11,690 bases of DNA from a bacterium (lineage in GTDB: Bacteria > Patescibacteriota > Minisyncoccia > UBA6257 > UBA9933): positions 1-11,690 of the forward strand of contig JAJZBA010000007.1 in NCBI GenBank assembly GCA_021799155.1, in the 5' to 3' direction. The position numbers were made by a program, and so were the translations under genes. The notes beneath the pieces are model-generated. The model had not been told where the DNA came from. It searched no databases and saw only the letters and a list, made by a program, of their open reading frames with translations. Of the stretch, positions 5,777-11,490 are shown one piece after another (position 1 is the stretch's first letter; every line of letters starts with the position of its first letter).

Positions 5777-6350
5777 AGGAGTTCCTTTTAATTTGCCTTC
5801 TAAGCAGGTTTTCGAGGATAACTACGAAAACAATAAACCCGCTTATAAGAATGGCCGCAGTTTTGATGTCTTTTTTAAAAACATCGGTTTCAAAAGCGAA
5901 AATATAGCCAAGAGACACAAAAGTAATTGACCAAACTAAACAAGCCGGCAGACTGTAACGAAGAAGTTCTTTGGGCGGTGTTTTTATGAAGCCGCTGGCA
6001 ACGAGCACTATTCGGTTTAGGCTCCAGGCGAATTTTGAGATAAAAATATACAAGCCGCTGCCATTTTTTGATTTTTCTAAAAACCCCTTTATTTTTTTTG
6101 AGTCAATGAATAAAATTTTTTCTTTCTTTGATTCGGCGAGTTTTTTGCCGATTAACCAATAGATTAAATCGTGGACAATTGCGGCTAAAAAAGCGATAAA
6201 GATGGTGTCAAAAATATCCAAATAACCCCTATGGCTCAAAACGCCGGCTAAAAGGAGGACAACCTCACCCTCTACAAGCACTCCTAAAGAAATAATTATG
6301 TAAGATAAAACCCGATGCGTTTCGGAGAAATTTAATAAGAGGGATTCCAT
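5775..6350 (-). CDS. DedA family (VTT domain) integral membrane protein
   Basis: 191-residue member of the DedA/VTT family, associated with undecaprenyl-phosphate or phospholipid translocation and membrane homeostasis; the exact substrate cannot be read from sequence. Family features: a first membrane helix running into VLVEGEVVLLLAGVLSHRGYLD (24-45) with the re-entrant-loop glutamates E27/E29, YWLIGKKLAE (64-73), then ISKFAWSLNRIVLVASGFIKTPP (104-126) with the conserved Arg113 and Gly120. A W-(x)-LGY segment (140-149) and a final helix (about 164-182) before a basic tail follow. It starts 7 bases after the hemerythrin stop, so the two are likely cotranscribed; TAAAAT (6360-6365) 9 bases before the ATG might add an internal promoter. 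No Shine-Dalgarno is present. Confidence 0.85.
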   Translation of the reverse strand: MESLLLNFSETHRVLSYIIISLGVLVEGEVVLLLAGVLSHRGYLDIFDTIFIAFLAAIVHDLIYWLIGKKLAESKKEKILFIDSKKIKGFLEKSKNGSGLYIFISKFAWSLNRIVLVASGFIKTPPKELLRYSLPACLVWSITFVSLGYIFAFETDVFKKDIKTAAILISGFIVFVVILENLLRRQIKRNS

Positions 6351-6357
6351 AAAACGG

Positions 6358-6774
6358 CTATTTTAGTCCGTGTTCAATAAAGAATTTAGTGTATTGTTTG
6401 TCCATTATAAGTATGTGGTGCGATAACCAATCGCCAGAATACGAAGCGATTTCTTTTGCCAGTTCTTTTATGTTTGCTTTTTCATTTCTTGTCGCATCGA
6501 GATAATTTTTGATTTTTTCCCGATATTGATTATGAATCGCGACGTGTCGAGCGGCTTCTGAATAATGAAATTCGTCAAAATATTTTTCCTCGGTGCCTAA
6601 ATGATACAAAGCGTAATCTCCTAATTGTCCCAAAGCCGCCAGTAATTCTTCCTTTGAAACATTTTTTTCTCCTAAATCAATAATAGAATTGGCGATTTCA
6701 AAAAAGCGCCGGTGTTGTTCATCGATTGTTTTTATGCCGACGCTGTATTCCTCGGTCCAAATAAATTTATTCAT
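6358..6774 (-). CDS. Bacteriohemerythrin (oxygen-binding di-iron protein)
   Basis: 138-residue single-domain hemerythrin, cytoplasmic. All seven di-iron ligands are in place: H21 in DEQH (18-21), H58 and E62 in YHLGTEE (57-63), H77 and H81 in HVAIH (77-81), and H120 and D125 in HHILIMD (119-125). The N-terminus FIWTEEYSVGI (4-14) is the usual capping strand. Such proteins bind O2 reversibly and serve in oxygen sensing, storage or detoxification. For an organism likely to live by fermentation, scavenging is a reasonable guess. The ATG lies 13 bases after the 3' end of tRNA-Ile in the same direction with no promoter or Shine-Dalgarno between, so the mRNA probably arises by tRNA 3' processing. 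dedA follows after 7 bases. Confidence 0.92.
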   Translation of the reverse strand: MNKFIWTEEYSVGIKTIDEQHRRFFEIANSIIDLGEKNVSKEELLAALGQLGDYALYHLGTEEKYFDEFHYSEAARHVAIHNQYREKIKNYLDATRNEKANIKELAKEIASYSGDWLSHHILIMDKQYTKFFIEHGLK

Positions 6775-6787
6775 GGTTTGGTTTCGG

Positions 6788-6858
6788 TGCGCCCACTTGG
6801 AATCGAACCAAGGACGGACGGGTATAAGCCGTCTGCTTTACCACTAAGCTATGGGCGC
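6788..6858 (-). tRNA. tRNA-Ile, anticodon UAU (reads AUA)
   Basis: Complete cloverleaf of 71 bases with the discriminator. Acceptor stem GCGCCCA/TGGGCGC, D arm GCTT-AGTGGTA-AAGC, anticodon stem GACGG/CCGTC with loop CTTATAC, 4-base variable loop, T arm CTTGG-TTCGATT-CCAAG. The anticodon TAT is at 6824-6826 (complement). Known E. coli isoleucine identity elements fit: A73, C4-G69, U12-A23, C29-G41 and A37. CCA is not encoded (the 3' end reads ACCG). Most bacteria read AUA with a CAU-anticodon tRNA modified to lysidine by TilS; a genomic UAU anticodon is the rarer solution. AUA codons do occur here, for example in pilB. Confidence 0.93.
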
Positions 6859-6869
6859 ATTAATTATTA

Positions 6870-6898
6870 TTTATACCTCAAATTGAAACAATCTTCAA
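6870..6898 (-). promoter_or_regulatory. Promoter of the tRNA-Ile / hemerythrin / dedA unit
   Basis: On the minus strand TTGAAG (6893-6898), a 17-base spacer and TATAAA (6870-6875) precede the tRNA, whose first base is 11 bases past the -10 box. Spacing and match are good for a housekeeping sigma factor. Confidence 0.7.
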
Positions 6899-6903
6899 TC
6901 ATC

Positions 6904-6924
6904 TTTATGACCGTTTTATGACCG
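6904..6924 (-). repeat. Tandem 10-base repeat at one-turn spacing upstream of the tRNA promoter
   Basis: TTTATGACCG occurs at 6904-6913 and 6915-6924, an 11-base period, ending about 5 bases upstream of the tRNA -35 box (about -41 to -61 from the likely start). The position suits an activator or UP-like element. Two copies could also be chance. Confidence 0.4.
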
Positions 6925-6937
6925 CTTAGGAAATTAG

Positions 6938-6969
6938 AGCGAGTGCTATGCTACAGTATAGCGCTCGCT
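6938..6969. terminator. 12-bp hairpin downstream of ftsH
   Basis: AGCGAGTGCTAT (6938-6949) pairs with ATAGCGCTCGCT (6958-6969) around an 8-base loop, starting 8 bases past the ftsH stop on the minus strand. The single imperfect pair is a G-U wobble in plus-strand RNA but an A-C mismatch in minus-strand RNA. No good T-run follows on the minus strand. It probably protects or ends ftsH mRNA, but it is not a canonical intrinsic terminator. Confidence 0.5.
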
Positions 6970-6977
6970 ATGTTTGC

Positions 6978-8816
6978 TTATTTTATTTCAATAAGTTTGA
7001 GATTAAATTCTTTTATCAAATTTTCAAATTCGTCTCTTTCAAGGGTTTCTTTTTCAATTAATTTTTGGGCGATGGCTTTGAGAACGTGTTTTTTCTGCCC
7101 GACAATTTTTTTAGCGGCGTCAAAGGCTTTGTCAATAAAGTTTTTGACTTCATTATCGATTTCCGCCGCGATTTTTTCAGAATAATTTTTTTCCGTGGAA
7201 ATTTCTCTTCCTAAGAAAATTAATTCTTCGGTTTTCCCGTAAGTAATCGGTCCTAGTTTTTCCGACATTCCGTATTTTGTTACCAGCCGCCGCGCTAATT
7301 CCGAAGCGTTTTGTAAATCACTGGAAGCGCCAGTGGAAATGTCGCCGAAAGTTAATTTTTCTGAAACATAACCGCCGAGCATTACTGCCAAATCGCTCAT
7401 GAATTGGGCTTTGGTGCGAAGATAAGTTTCTTCGGTTGGTAATTTTAAGGTGTAGCCGCCGGCTCGACCGCGCGCCACAATTGAAACCTTATGAACAGGA
7501 TCGGCATTTTTCAGGCTGGCCGCCACTAAAGCGTGGCCCGCCTCGTGATAAGCCGTGATTTCTTTTTCTTTAACGGATAAAACCCGGCTCCGGCGTTCGG
7601 GTCCGAGCAAAACTTTTTCTACGGAATCGTAAATGTCCTGCTGGGTAATTTCTTTTTGATTTTTTTTGGCGGCTAAAAGCGCGGCTTCGTTCATTAGATT
7701 GCTTAAATCGGCGCCGGAAAACCCCGGAGTGCGTTCGGCAACGCGGCGAAGATTGATATCTTTGGCCAAAACTTTTCCGCGAGCATGTATTTTTAAAATT
7801 TCTTCGCGGTCATTGATGTCAGGCAAGTCTAAAATTATTCTTCGGTCGAATCTGCCAGGCCGCAATAACGCGGGGTCTAAAACATCGGGTCTGTTGGTGG
7901 CGGCCAAAACTATTCTTTCGTCATTTTTTTCAAAACCGTCCATTTCCACCAAAATTTGATTTAATGTTTGTTCTCTTTCGTCATGGCCGCCGCCAAGGCC
8001 GGCGCCTCTTTCTCGGCCAACCGCGTCGATTTCATCAATAAAAATAATACACCGGCCGGCTTTTTTGGCGGTCTGAAACAAATCCCGAACACGACTGGCT
8101 CCGACTCCGACAAACATTTCCACGAATTCCGAACCGGAAATGTGAAAGAACGGCACATTGGCTTCTCCGGCAACGGCGCGCGCCAAAAGCGTTTTTCCGG
8201 TTCCGGGAGCGCCAAAAAGTAAAACTCCTTTGGGAATTCGAGCACCGAGTTCCAGGTATTTTTTTGGATTTTTTAAGAAATCAACAACTTCCATTAGTTC
8301 TTCTTTGGCTTCTTTTAAGCCGGCCACATCTTTAAACGTGACGCGGTCTTTAAATTGGGCAAAAAGTTTGATATTGGCTTTACCGAAAGTAAAAGCTTGG
8401 CTCATACCGGTTTTCGCTTGTCGGAACATCATCCAGAAAAAGAAGCCGATGATTAAAAGCGGCAAAAGCGCAGGAATTAAAATGCCGGCCCAGAAACGAA
8501 AGCCTGATTCCTCTTTCACTTCCAAATTGACTTTTTGCAAAGCTTCGGGATTAACACCGAAATTTTTCAGGGTTTCGGAAAGTCCGGATTCGGCTTCTTT
8601 TTTAGAGACCGCTTTGGAGCCGTCTTTTAATTCGATATTTAAATCATTTCCGCTGATGCTGACTTTCGAAATCTCGTTAGCATTTATTTTGGCAACTAAT
8701 TGATCGATACTTAAAACCGTCGGCGGTTTTTGTTCAGCGTAAAAAAGCGAAAAAATAAACGCCACCAAAAGAAGCGTTGTAATTGCCCAAAAAATATTTT
8801 TAGATAAAGTTTTCAT
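6978..8816 (-). CDS. ftsH: Membrane ATP-dependent zinc metalloprotease FtsH
   Basis: Membrane-anchored AAA+ protease that degrades misassembled membrane proteins and unstable cytoplasmic regulators. The 612 residues are ordered as TM1 (about 8-26), extracytoplasmic domain (27-107), TM2 (108-131), AAA+ module and M41 peptidase. Motifs: Walker A GAPGTGKT (202-209), pore loop FVG (235-237), Walker B IIFIDEIDAVG (257-267), second region of homology ATNRPDVLDPALLRPGRFD (306-324) with the arginine fingers R319 and R322, HEAGH (424-428) zinc site with the third ligand D500 in GASSD (496-500), and a C-terminal helical tail. The protein looks fully functional. It is transcribed from its own strong promoter with the start site at the ATG, so the mRNA is predicted to be leaderless; there is no Shine-Dalgarno. 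A hairpin lies just past the stop. Confidence 0.96.
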   Translation of the reverse strand: MKTLSKNIFWAITTLLLVAFIFSLFYAEQKPPTVLSIDQLVAKINANEISKVSISGNDLNIELKDGSKAVSKKEAESGLSETLKNFGVNPEALQKVNLEVKEESGFRFWAGILIPALLPLLIIGFFFWMMFRQAKTGMSQAFTFGKANIKLFAQFKDRVTFKDVAGLKEAKEELMEVVDFLKNPKKYLELGARIPKGVLLFGAPGTGKTLLARAVAGEANVPFFHISGSEFVEMFVGVGASRVRDLFQTAKKAGRCIIFIDEIDAVGRERGAGLGGGHDEREQTLNQILVEMDGFEKNDERIVLAATNRPDVLDPALLRPGRFDRRIILDLPDINDREEILKIHARGKVLAKDINLRRVAERTPGFSGADLSNLMNEAALLAAKKNQKEITQQDIYDSVEKVLLGPERRSRVLSVKEKEITAYHEAGHALVAASLKNADPVHKVSIVARGRAGGYTLKLPTEETYLRTKAQFMSDLAVMLGGYVSEKLTFGDISTGASSDLQNASELARRLVTKYGMSEKLGPITYGKTEELIFLGREISTEKNYSEKIAAEIDNEVKNFIDKAFDAAKKIVGQKKHVLKAIAQKLIEKETLERDEFENLIKEFNLKLIEIK

Positions 8817-8823
8817 ATTTTAA

Positions 8824-8852
8824 ATTATATTGAGGTTTCTGGCGTTGGTCAA
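8824..8852 (-). promoter_or_regulatory. ftsH promoter placing transcription start at the ATG
   Basis: On the minus strand TTGACC (8847-8852), a 17-base spacer and a perfect TATAAT (8824-8829) are followed by 7 bases and then the ftsH ATG. This is the best-formed promoter in the window, and its expected start coincides with the first base of the start codon. Confidence 0.8.
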
Positions 8853-8871
8853 TTTTTTAAAATAAAATTTC

Positions 8872-8912
8872 AAAAAAATAAAATAGGGGCGAATCTTATG
8901 GCATTCGCCCCT
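8872..8912 (-). terminator. Intrinsic terminator of the 91-residue gene
   Basis: AGGGGCGAAT (8885-8894) and ATTCGCCCCT (8903-8912) form a perfect 10-bp GC-rich stem with an 8-base loop. On the minus strand it runs directly into ATTTTATTTTTTTG. This is a textbook intrinsic terminator, and it insulates ftsH from the upstream minus-strand gene. Confidence 0.9.
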
Positions 8913-8917
8913 TGTAT

Positions 8918-8986
8918 CGAGAAAGAGGATTGATTATTGTCTTTCTCGCCTTGGCGCGCTCTCGAGATAAGGCCGCGCCCGCCAAG
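8918..8986 (-). other. Two further stem-loops in the 3' UTR of the 91-residue gene
   Basis: CGAGAAAGA (8918-8926) pairs with TCTTTCTCG (8940-8948). CTTGGCG (8950-8956) pairs with CGCCAAG (8980-8986), with an inner GCGCG/CGCGC possibility. Together with the terminator, the transcript ends in three consecutive hairpins within 115 bases. They may stabilise the mRNA or form a 3'-UTR-derived small RNA. Confidence 0.45.
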
Positions 8987-8993
8987 AGAGTGA

Positions 8994-9269
8994 TTACGAA
9001 ATTGGAATTGTCCTGGCGTCCACAGTGAATCCCGGAACAATCTCGCCTATGTGGTAAGCAAGGTCGGAAACGGCATAAGGGCAACAAGAATTTTTGGCGA
9101 TTACTATAATTCCTAATCTGTTCACGTAGAGTTCGCCCATATCTTTGACTGCCTTTTTTAGTTCGCGCAAGCGCGTGGTGCCTATTGTTTTTGGGAAAAT
9201 TATTTGGAACGTTTTTCTTTTCATTTCAACAAAACCAATCACCATTTCGTTTTTGTTATCGTCTTTCAT
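8994..9269 (-). CDS. Uncharacterised 91-residue protein
   Basis: I do not recognise this protein. It starts with a charged, Asn/Lys-rich stretch (1-8). A predicted beta-alpha-beta pattern follows: VIGFVEMKRKTFQIIFP (10-26), the helix LRELKKAVKDMG (34-45), LYVNRLGIIVIAKNSCC (47-63), the helix YAVSDLAYHIGEIV (65-78), then FTVDARTIPIS (81-91). There is no signal peptide or membrane segment. The Cys pair C62-C63 is notable. The ATG is preceded by GGGAGGAG with about 8 bases of spacing, the strongest ribosome binding site in the window. It has its own promoter, a folded leader of about 150 bases and a strong terminator, so it is a monocistronic, probably regulated unit between rpsA and ftsH. It is likely a small cytoplasmic alpha/beta protein. 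Confidence 0.7.
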   Translation of the reverse strand: MKDDNKNEMVIGFVEMKRKTFQIIFPKTIGTTRLRELKKAVKDMGELYVNRLGIIVIAKNSCCPYAVSDLAYHIGEIVPGFTVDARTIPIS

Positions 9270-9420
9270 TATTAATTCTCCTCCCTGATTTAAATTGTTT
9301 TCCTGCTCAACAGCTAAAATCTTATTATACCTCCTTTCTTTAAAAATTTTATGAAAGAACTTCTTGCGGCTTCTGTACCCCCAAGGTCGGTATCCGGCCT
9401 ATCCGGAGAAGCTCGCAAGC
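9270..9420 (-). promoter_or_regulatory. Long structured 5' leader of the 91-residue gene
   Basis: Given the promoter at 9428-9457, the leader is about 150 bases. It opens with a 12-bp stem carrying one bulged base (9363-9374 with 9407-9419). Inside are two short stems: TCCGG/CCGGA (9393-9397 with 9403-9407) and TACC/GGTA (9376-9379 with 9389-9392). A weaker CTTTC/GAAAG stem follows, then AAAGGAGG (9330-9337) directly before another TATAAT (9324-9329, minus), and finally the true ribosome binding site at 9278-9285. The layout suits a riboswitch, protein-binding leader or thermosensor. I recognise no known riboswitch consensus. Confidence 0.5.
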
Positions 9421-9427
9421 TATTCTA

Positions 9428-9457
9428 ATAATACAAGAGAAATTATTTTTGTGTCAA
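9428..9457 (-). promoter_or_regulatory. Promoter of the 91-residue gene
   Basis: On the minus strand a perfect TTGACA (9452-9457), an 18-base spacer and TATTAT (9428-9433) lie upstream of the structured leader. Transcription would start near 9421. The -35 box abuts the three-way-junction element and shares base 9457 with it. Confidence 0.65.
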
Positions 9458-9526
9458 CCCCGTTAGAAGCCCGATGCGATTTCGCATCGACATCCCGTTT
9501 AGTAGCGGGATTGCTTCTAACGGGGT
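9457..9526. repeat. Perfect three-way-junction palindromic element
   Basis: A 14-bp perfect closing stem (9457-9470 with 9513-9526; core CCCCGTTAGAAGC) encloses two perfect hairpins. The first is CGATGCG/CGCATCG (9472-9478 with 9483-9489, loop ATTT). The second is ATCCCG/CGGGAT (9492-9497 with 9506-9511), extendable by a G-U and a U-A pair in plus-strand RNA. Only four bases in the junction are unpaired. GTCAAC occurs as a direct repeat at both edges (9453-9458 and 9525-9530). It lies 17 bases past the rpsA stop and may end or protect that mRNA, but no proper T-run follows. It could also be a dispersed repetitive element. Confidence 0.7.
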
Positions 9527-9543
9527 CAACATCTATGACATTC

Positions 9544-10638
9544 TTATTTCTTGAGTTTTAAGACGATTCTTTTTTCTTCAGGCTTTATTGATTCAATAAC
9601 GAATTGATATTGCTTGCCGATTTCTAAATTTTTTTTCATTTCTTCGAGGCTTCCGAATTCAGCCACGTGAATAAGGCCTTGGAGATCGTGTTCTAAATTG
9701 ATATAGGCGCCGAAGGGATTATATTTATAAACCGCGCCGGAAACTGTTTGGCCCTCACTAAATTTTTCCTTGGCGAAATCCCACGGGTTTGGCTTTAAAG
9801 CTTTAACAGAAAGAAAAACTTGGCCCTCTTTAATTTCAATAATTTTGGCTTTAATTTCTTCGTCAACCTTGACTATTTCTTTTGGATTGTCGATTAAGCG
9901 GTGGTCCAATTCGGAAATATGAACCATGCCTTCGATTGCCGGTTGGTCGACAAAACGGACGAAAATTCCAAAATCGGCAATGCCGGAAACAATACCATTG
10001 ATAACGTCGCCGATTTTATATTGAGACAGCAATTCTTTGACGTTTTCTTCGGTCACTCCTTTTTCGGAAATAATCAGTTTATTGGCGCGCGGATTAAGGT
10101 CGATAATTTTGACTTTTATCTCTTGGCCGACGAGTTTTTTTAATTCTTCAAGAATTTTATTTTTATCGCCGTCGTCCACTCTTGGATAATGTTCGTTCGA
10201 TAATTGCGAAACCGGTAGAAAGGCTTTGATTTCGCTGACGTTGGCGACTAAGCCTCCGCTGTTAGCGCCGATTATTTTAACGGTCAAGACTTCTTCGTTT
10301 TCTTTCGCCTCTTTCAGTTCCTGCCAATTTTTTTGTTTATGGGCGCCGGCAAGCGATAATTCGACGTAGCCGTTTTCATTTTCCAAATCGATAATTTTGG
10401 CGACAACTGCGTCTCCGACATTTAAATCTTTAATGACGTTTCTGGCGTTTAAAAATTCGGCGCCGTAAACGATGCCGGTGCCGAATTTGCCCAAATCAAA
10501 ATAAACCGCTCTCGGAGTTTTTTCTAAAACTTTCACGTCGATTAAATCCCCTTCTTTTAAAAAGGAAATTAAATCAGGTTCGGTTTTTATTATTTGAGCA
10601 AGCGGCGAAACGGTTTTTTTATTGTTGGCAATTAACAT
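9544..10638 (-). CDS. rpsA: S1 RNA-binding domain protein, likely 30S ribosomal protein S1
   Basis: 364 residues with four S1/OB-fold repeats at about 30-96, 112-192, 208-279 and 295-364. The third is the most canonical (GDVINGIVSGIADFGIFV 210-227, then GMVHISEL 237-244). The fourth ends with KRIVLKLKK. Domain 2 is divergent (GGLVANVSEIKAFLPVSQL 128-146), as is usual for S1 domain 2. Four repeats match the short S1 of many non-proteobacteria (six in E. coli). S1 delivers mRNA to the 30S subunit, mainly for structured or Shine-Dalgarno-poor leaders. A general RNA-binding S1 paralogue is the alternative. It is transcribed divergently from rpsO, with its promoter 8 bases from the ATG and no Shine-Dalgarno, so its own mRNA is predicted to be leaderless. 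Confidence 0.88.
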   Translation of the reverse strand: MLIANNKKTVSPLAQIIKTEPDLISFLKEGDLIDVKVLEKTPRAVYFDLGKFGTGIVYGAEFLNARNVIKDLNVGDAVVAKIIDLENENGYVELSLAGAHKQKNWQELKEAKENEEVLTVKIIGANSGGLVANVSEIKAFLPVSQLSNEHYPRVDDGDKNKILEELKKLVGQEIKVKIIDLNPRANKLIISEKGVTEENVKELLSQYKIGDVINGIVSGIADFGIFVRFVDQPAIEGMVHISELDHRLIDNPKEIVKVDEEIKAKIIEIKEGQVFLSVKALKPNPWDFAKEKFSEGQTVSGAVYKYNPFGAYINLEHDLQGLIHVAEFGSLEEMKKNLEIGKQYQFVIESIKPEEKRIVLKLKK

Positions 10639-10646
10639 ACATCAAT

Positions 10647-10674
10647 AGTTTATCGATAATAATTTATCTGTCAA
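10647..10674 (-). promoter_or_regulatory. rpsA promoter placing transcription start at the ATG
   Basis: On the minus strand a perfect TTGACA (10669-10674), a 16-base spacer and TAAACT (10647-10652) are followed by 8 bases and the rpsA ATG. The -35 box faces away from the rpsO -35 box, 11 bases apart. Confidence 0.68.
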
Positions 10675-10685
10675 CCGAGACAGCG

Positions 10686-10714
10686 TTGACAATTAAACTT
10701 CAATAAATTACAAT
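10686..10714 (+). promoter_or_regulatory. rpsO promoter placing transcription start at the ATG
   Basis: A perfect TTGACA (10686-10691), a 17-base spacer and TACAAT (10709-10714) are followed by exactly 7 bases and the rpsO ATG. This is the same geometry as at ftsH. No leader is left for the S15 autoregulatory fold known from E. coli. Confidence 0.78.
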
Positions 10715-10721
10715 TTTATTA

Positions 10722-10988
10722 ATGTTAACTTCCAAACAAAAGCAAAATATTTTTAAAGAATATCAGCTTCACGAAGCCGATACCGGCTCCAGCGAGGTCC
10801 AAATCGCTCTTTTAACGAAGGAAATTACAGAATTAATCAGCCATCTAAAGAAGAATCCCAAAGATCATCATTCGCGCCGCGGATTGTTAAAAATGGTGGG
10901 CAAAAGAAAAAAGCTTTTAGATTATTTAAGCAAAGATAATCCTAAAAGTTATTCGGCGCTGGTGAGAAAATTAGGATTAAAAAAATAA
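10722..10988 (+). CDS. rpsO: 30S ribosomal protein S15
   Basis: 88-residue primary rRNA-binding protein of the small subunit (89 in E. coli), which binds the 16S central domain and takes part in a subunit bridge. Diagnostic text: EYQLHEADTGSSEVQIALLT (13-32), ISHLKKNPKDHHSRRGLLKMV (39-59) with the rRNA-contacting HHSRRG, and RKKLLDYL (62-69). It begins at an ATG seven bases past a -10 box and has no Shine-Dalgarno. An NYN-domain gene follows after one base, then pnp. The rpsO-pnp linkage is classic in bacteria; the intervening nuclease-like gene is the local variation. Confidence 0.96.
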   Translation: MLTSKQKQNIFKEYQLHEADTGSSEVQIALLTKEITELISHLKKNPKDHHSRRGLLKMVGKRKKLLDYLSKDNPKSYSALVRKLGLKK

Positions 10989-10989
10989 C

Positions 10990-11490
10990 GTGATTCATAA
11001 ATCTCAGCGCGTCGGCGTTTTTATCGACATTCAAAATCTTTATCATTCGGCTAAGCATTTATACGGCGCCCGGGTGAATTATCGGGAATTGCTCAAAGAA
11101 CTTGTTTCAGGCAGGCAATTAATTCGGGCAATCGGCTATGTGGTAAAAAGCGAGGCCGCTTTGGGCGAGGCGGCTTTTTTTGAGGCTTTAACCAAAACCG
11201 GAATTGAATTAAGGATCAAAGACCTCCAAATTTTCCCGGGCGGGCTGAAAAAAGCCGATTGGGACGTGGGAATGGCGGTTGACGCGATAAGAATGGCGAG
11301 CTTTCTTGATGTAATTGTTTTAATTACCGGCGACGGCGACTTTCTGCCTTTGGTTGAATATTTAAAATGGGGTTTAGGTAGAGAGGTCGAAGTGGCGGCT
11401 TTTGGCCGAAGCGCTTCGGCAAAACTTAAGGAAGCGGCGGACGTTTTTATTGATATGGAAAAAATACCAAAAGTGATACTAAAGAAATAA
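10990..11490 (+). CDS. NYN domain (LabA/DUF88 family) protein, putative RNase
   Basis: 166 residues covering one PIN-like NYN domain. Conserved features: VGVFIDIQNLYH (8-19; D13, N16), KADWDVGMAVDAI (88-100; D90, D92, D98) and VLITGDGDFLPLVEYLK (110-126; D115, D117). The acidic cluster is complete for metal-dependent RNA cleavage. LabA/DUF88 proteins are presumed RNases; the substrate is unknown. The start is GTG, one base after the rpsO stop, with no Shine-Dalgarno and no in-frame ATG before the domain, so translation is probably coupled to rpsO. Lying between rpsO and pnp suggests a role in rRNA, tRNA or mRNA processing, which is inference from position. Confidence 0.85.
   Translation: MIHKSQRVGVFIDIQNLYHSAKHLYGARVNYRELLKELVSGRQLIRAIGYVVKSEAALGEAAFFEALTKTGIELRIKDLQIFPGGLKKADWDVGMAVDAIRMASFLDVIVLITGDGDFLPLVEYLKWGLGREVEVAAFGRSASAKLKEAADVFIDMEKIPKVILKK

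Noticed and set aside
5739..6162. Short plus-strand frames opposite dedA
   Set aside because: Antisense to a conserved membrane protein; the first begins inside the repeat block.
8158..8703. 181-residue plus-strand reading frame opposite ftsH
   Set aside because: It lies wholly within well-conserved ftsH on the other strand, shows no family features, and has no start signal.
9457..9526. Integron attC site
   Set aside because: Helices are perfect with no extrahelical bases, the GTTRRRY/RYYYAAC order is reversed, and there is no integrase or cassette structure.
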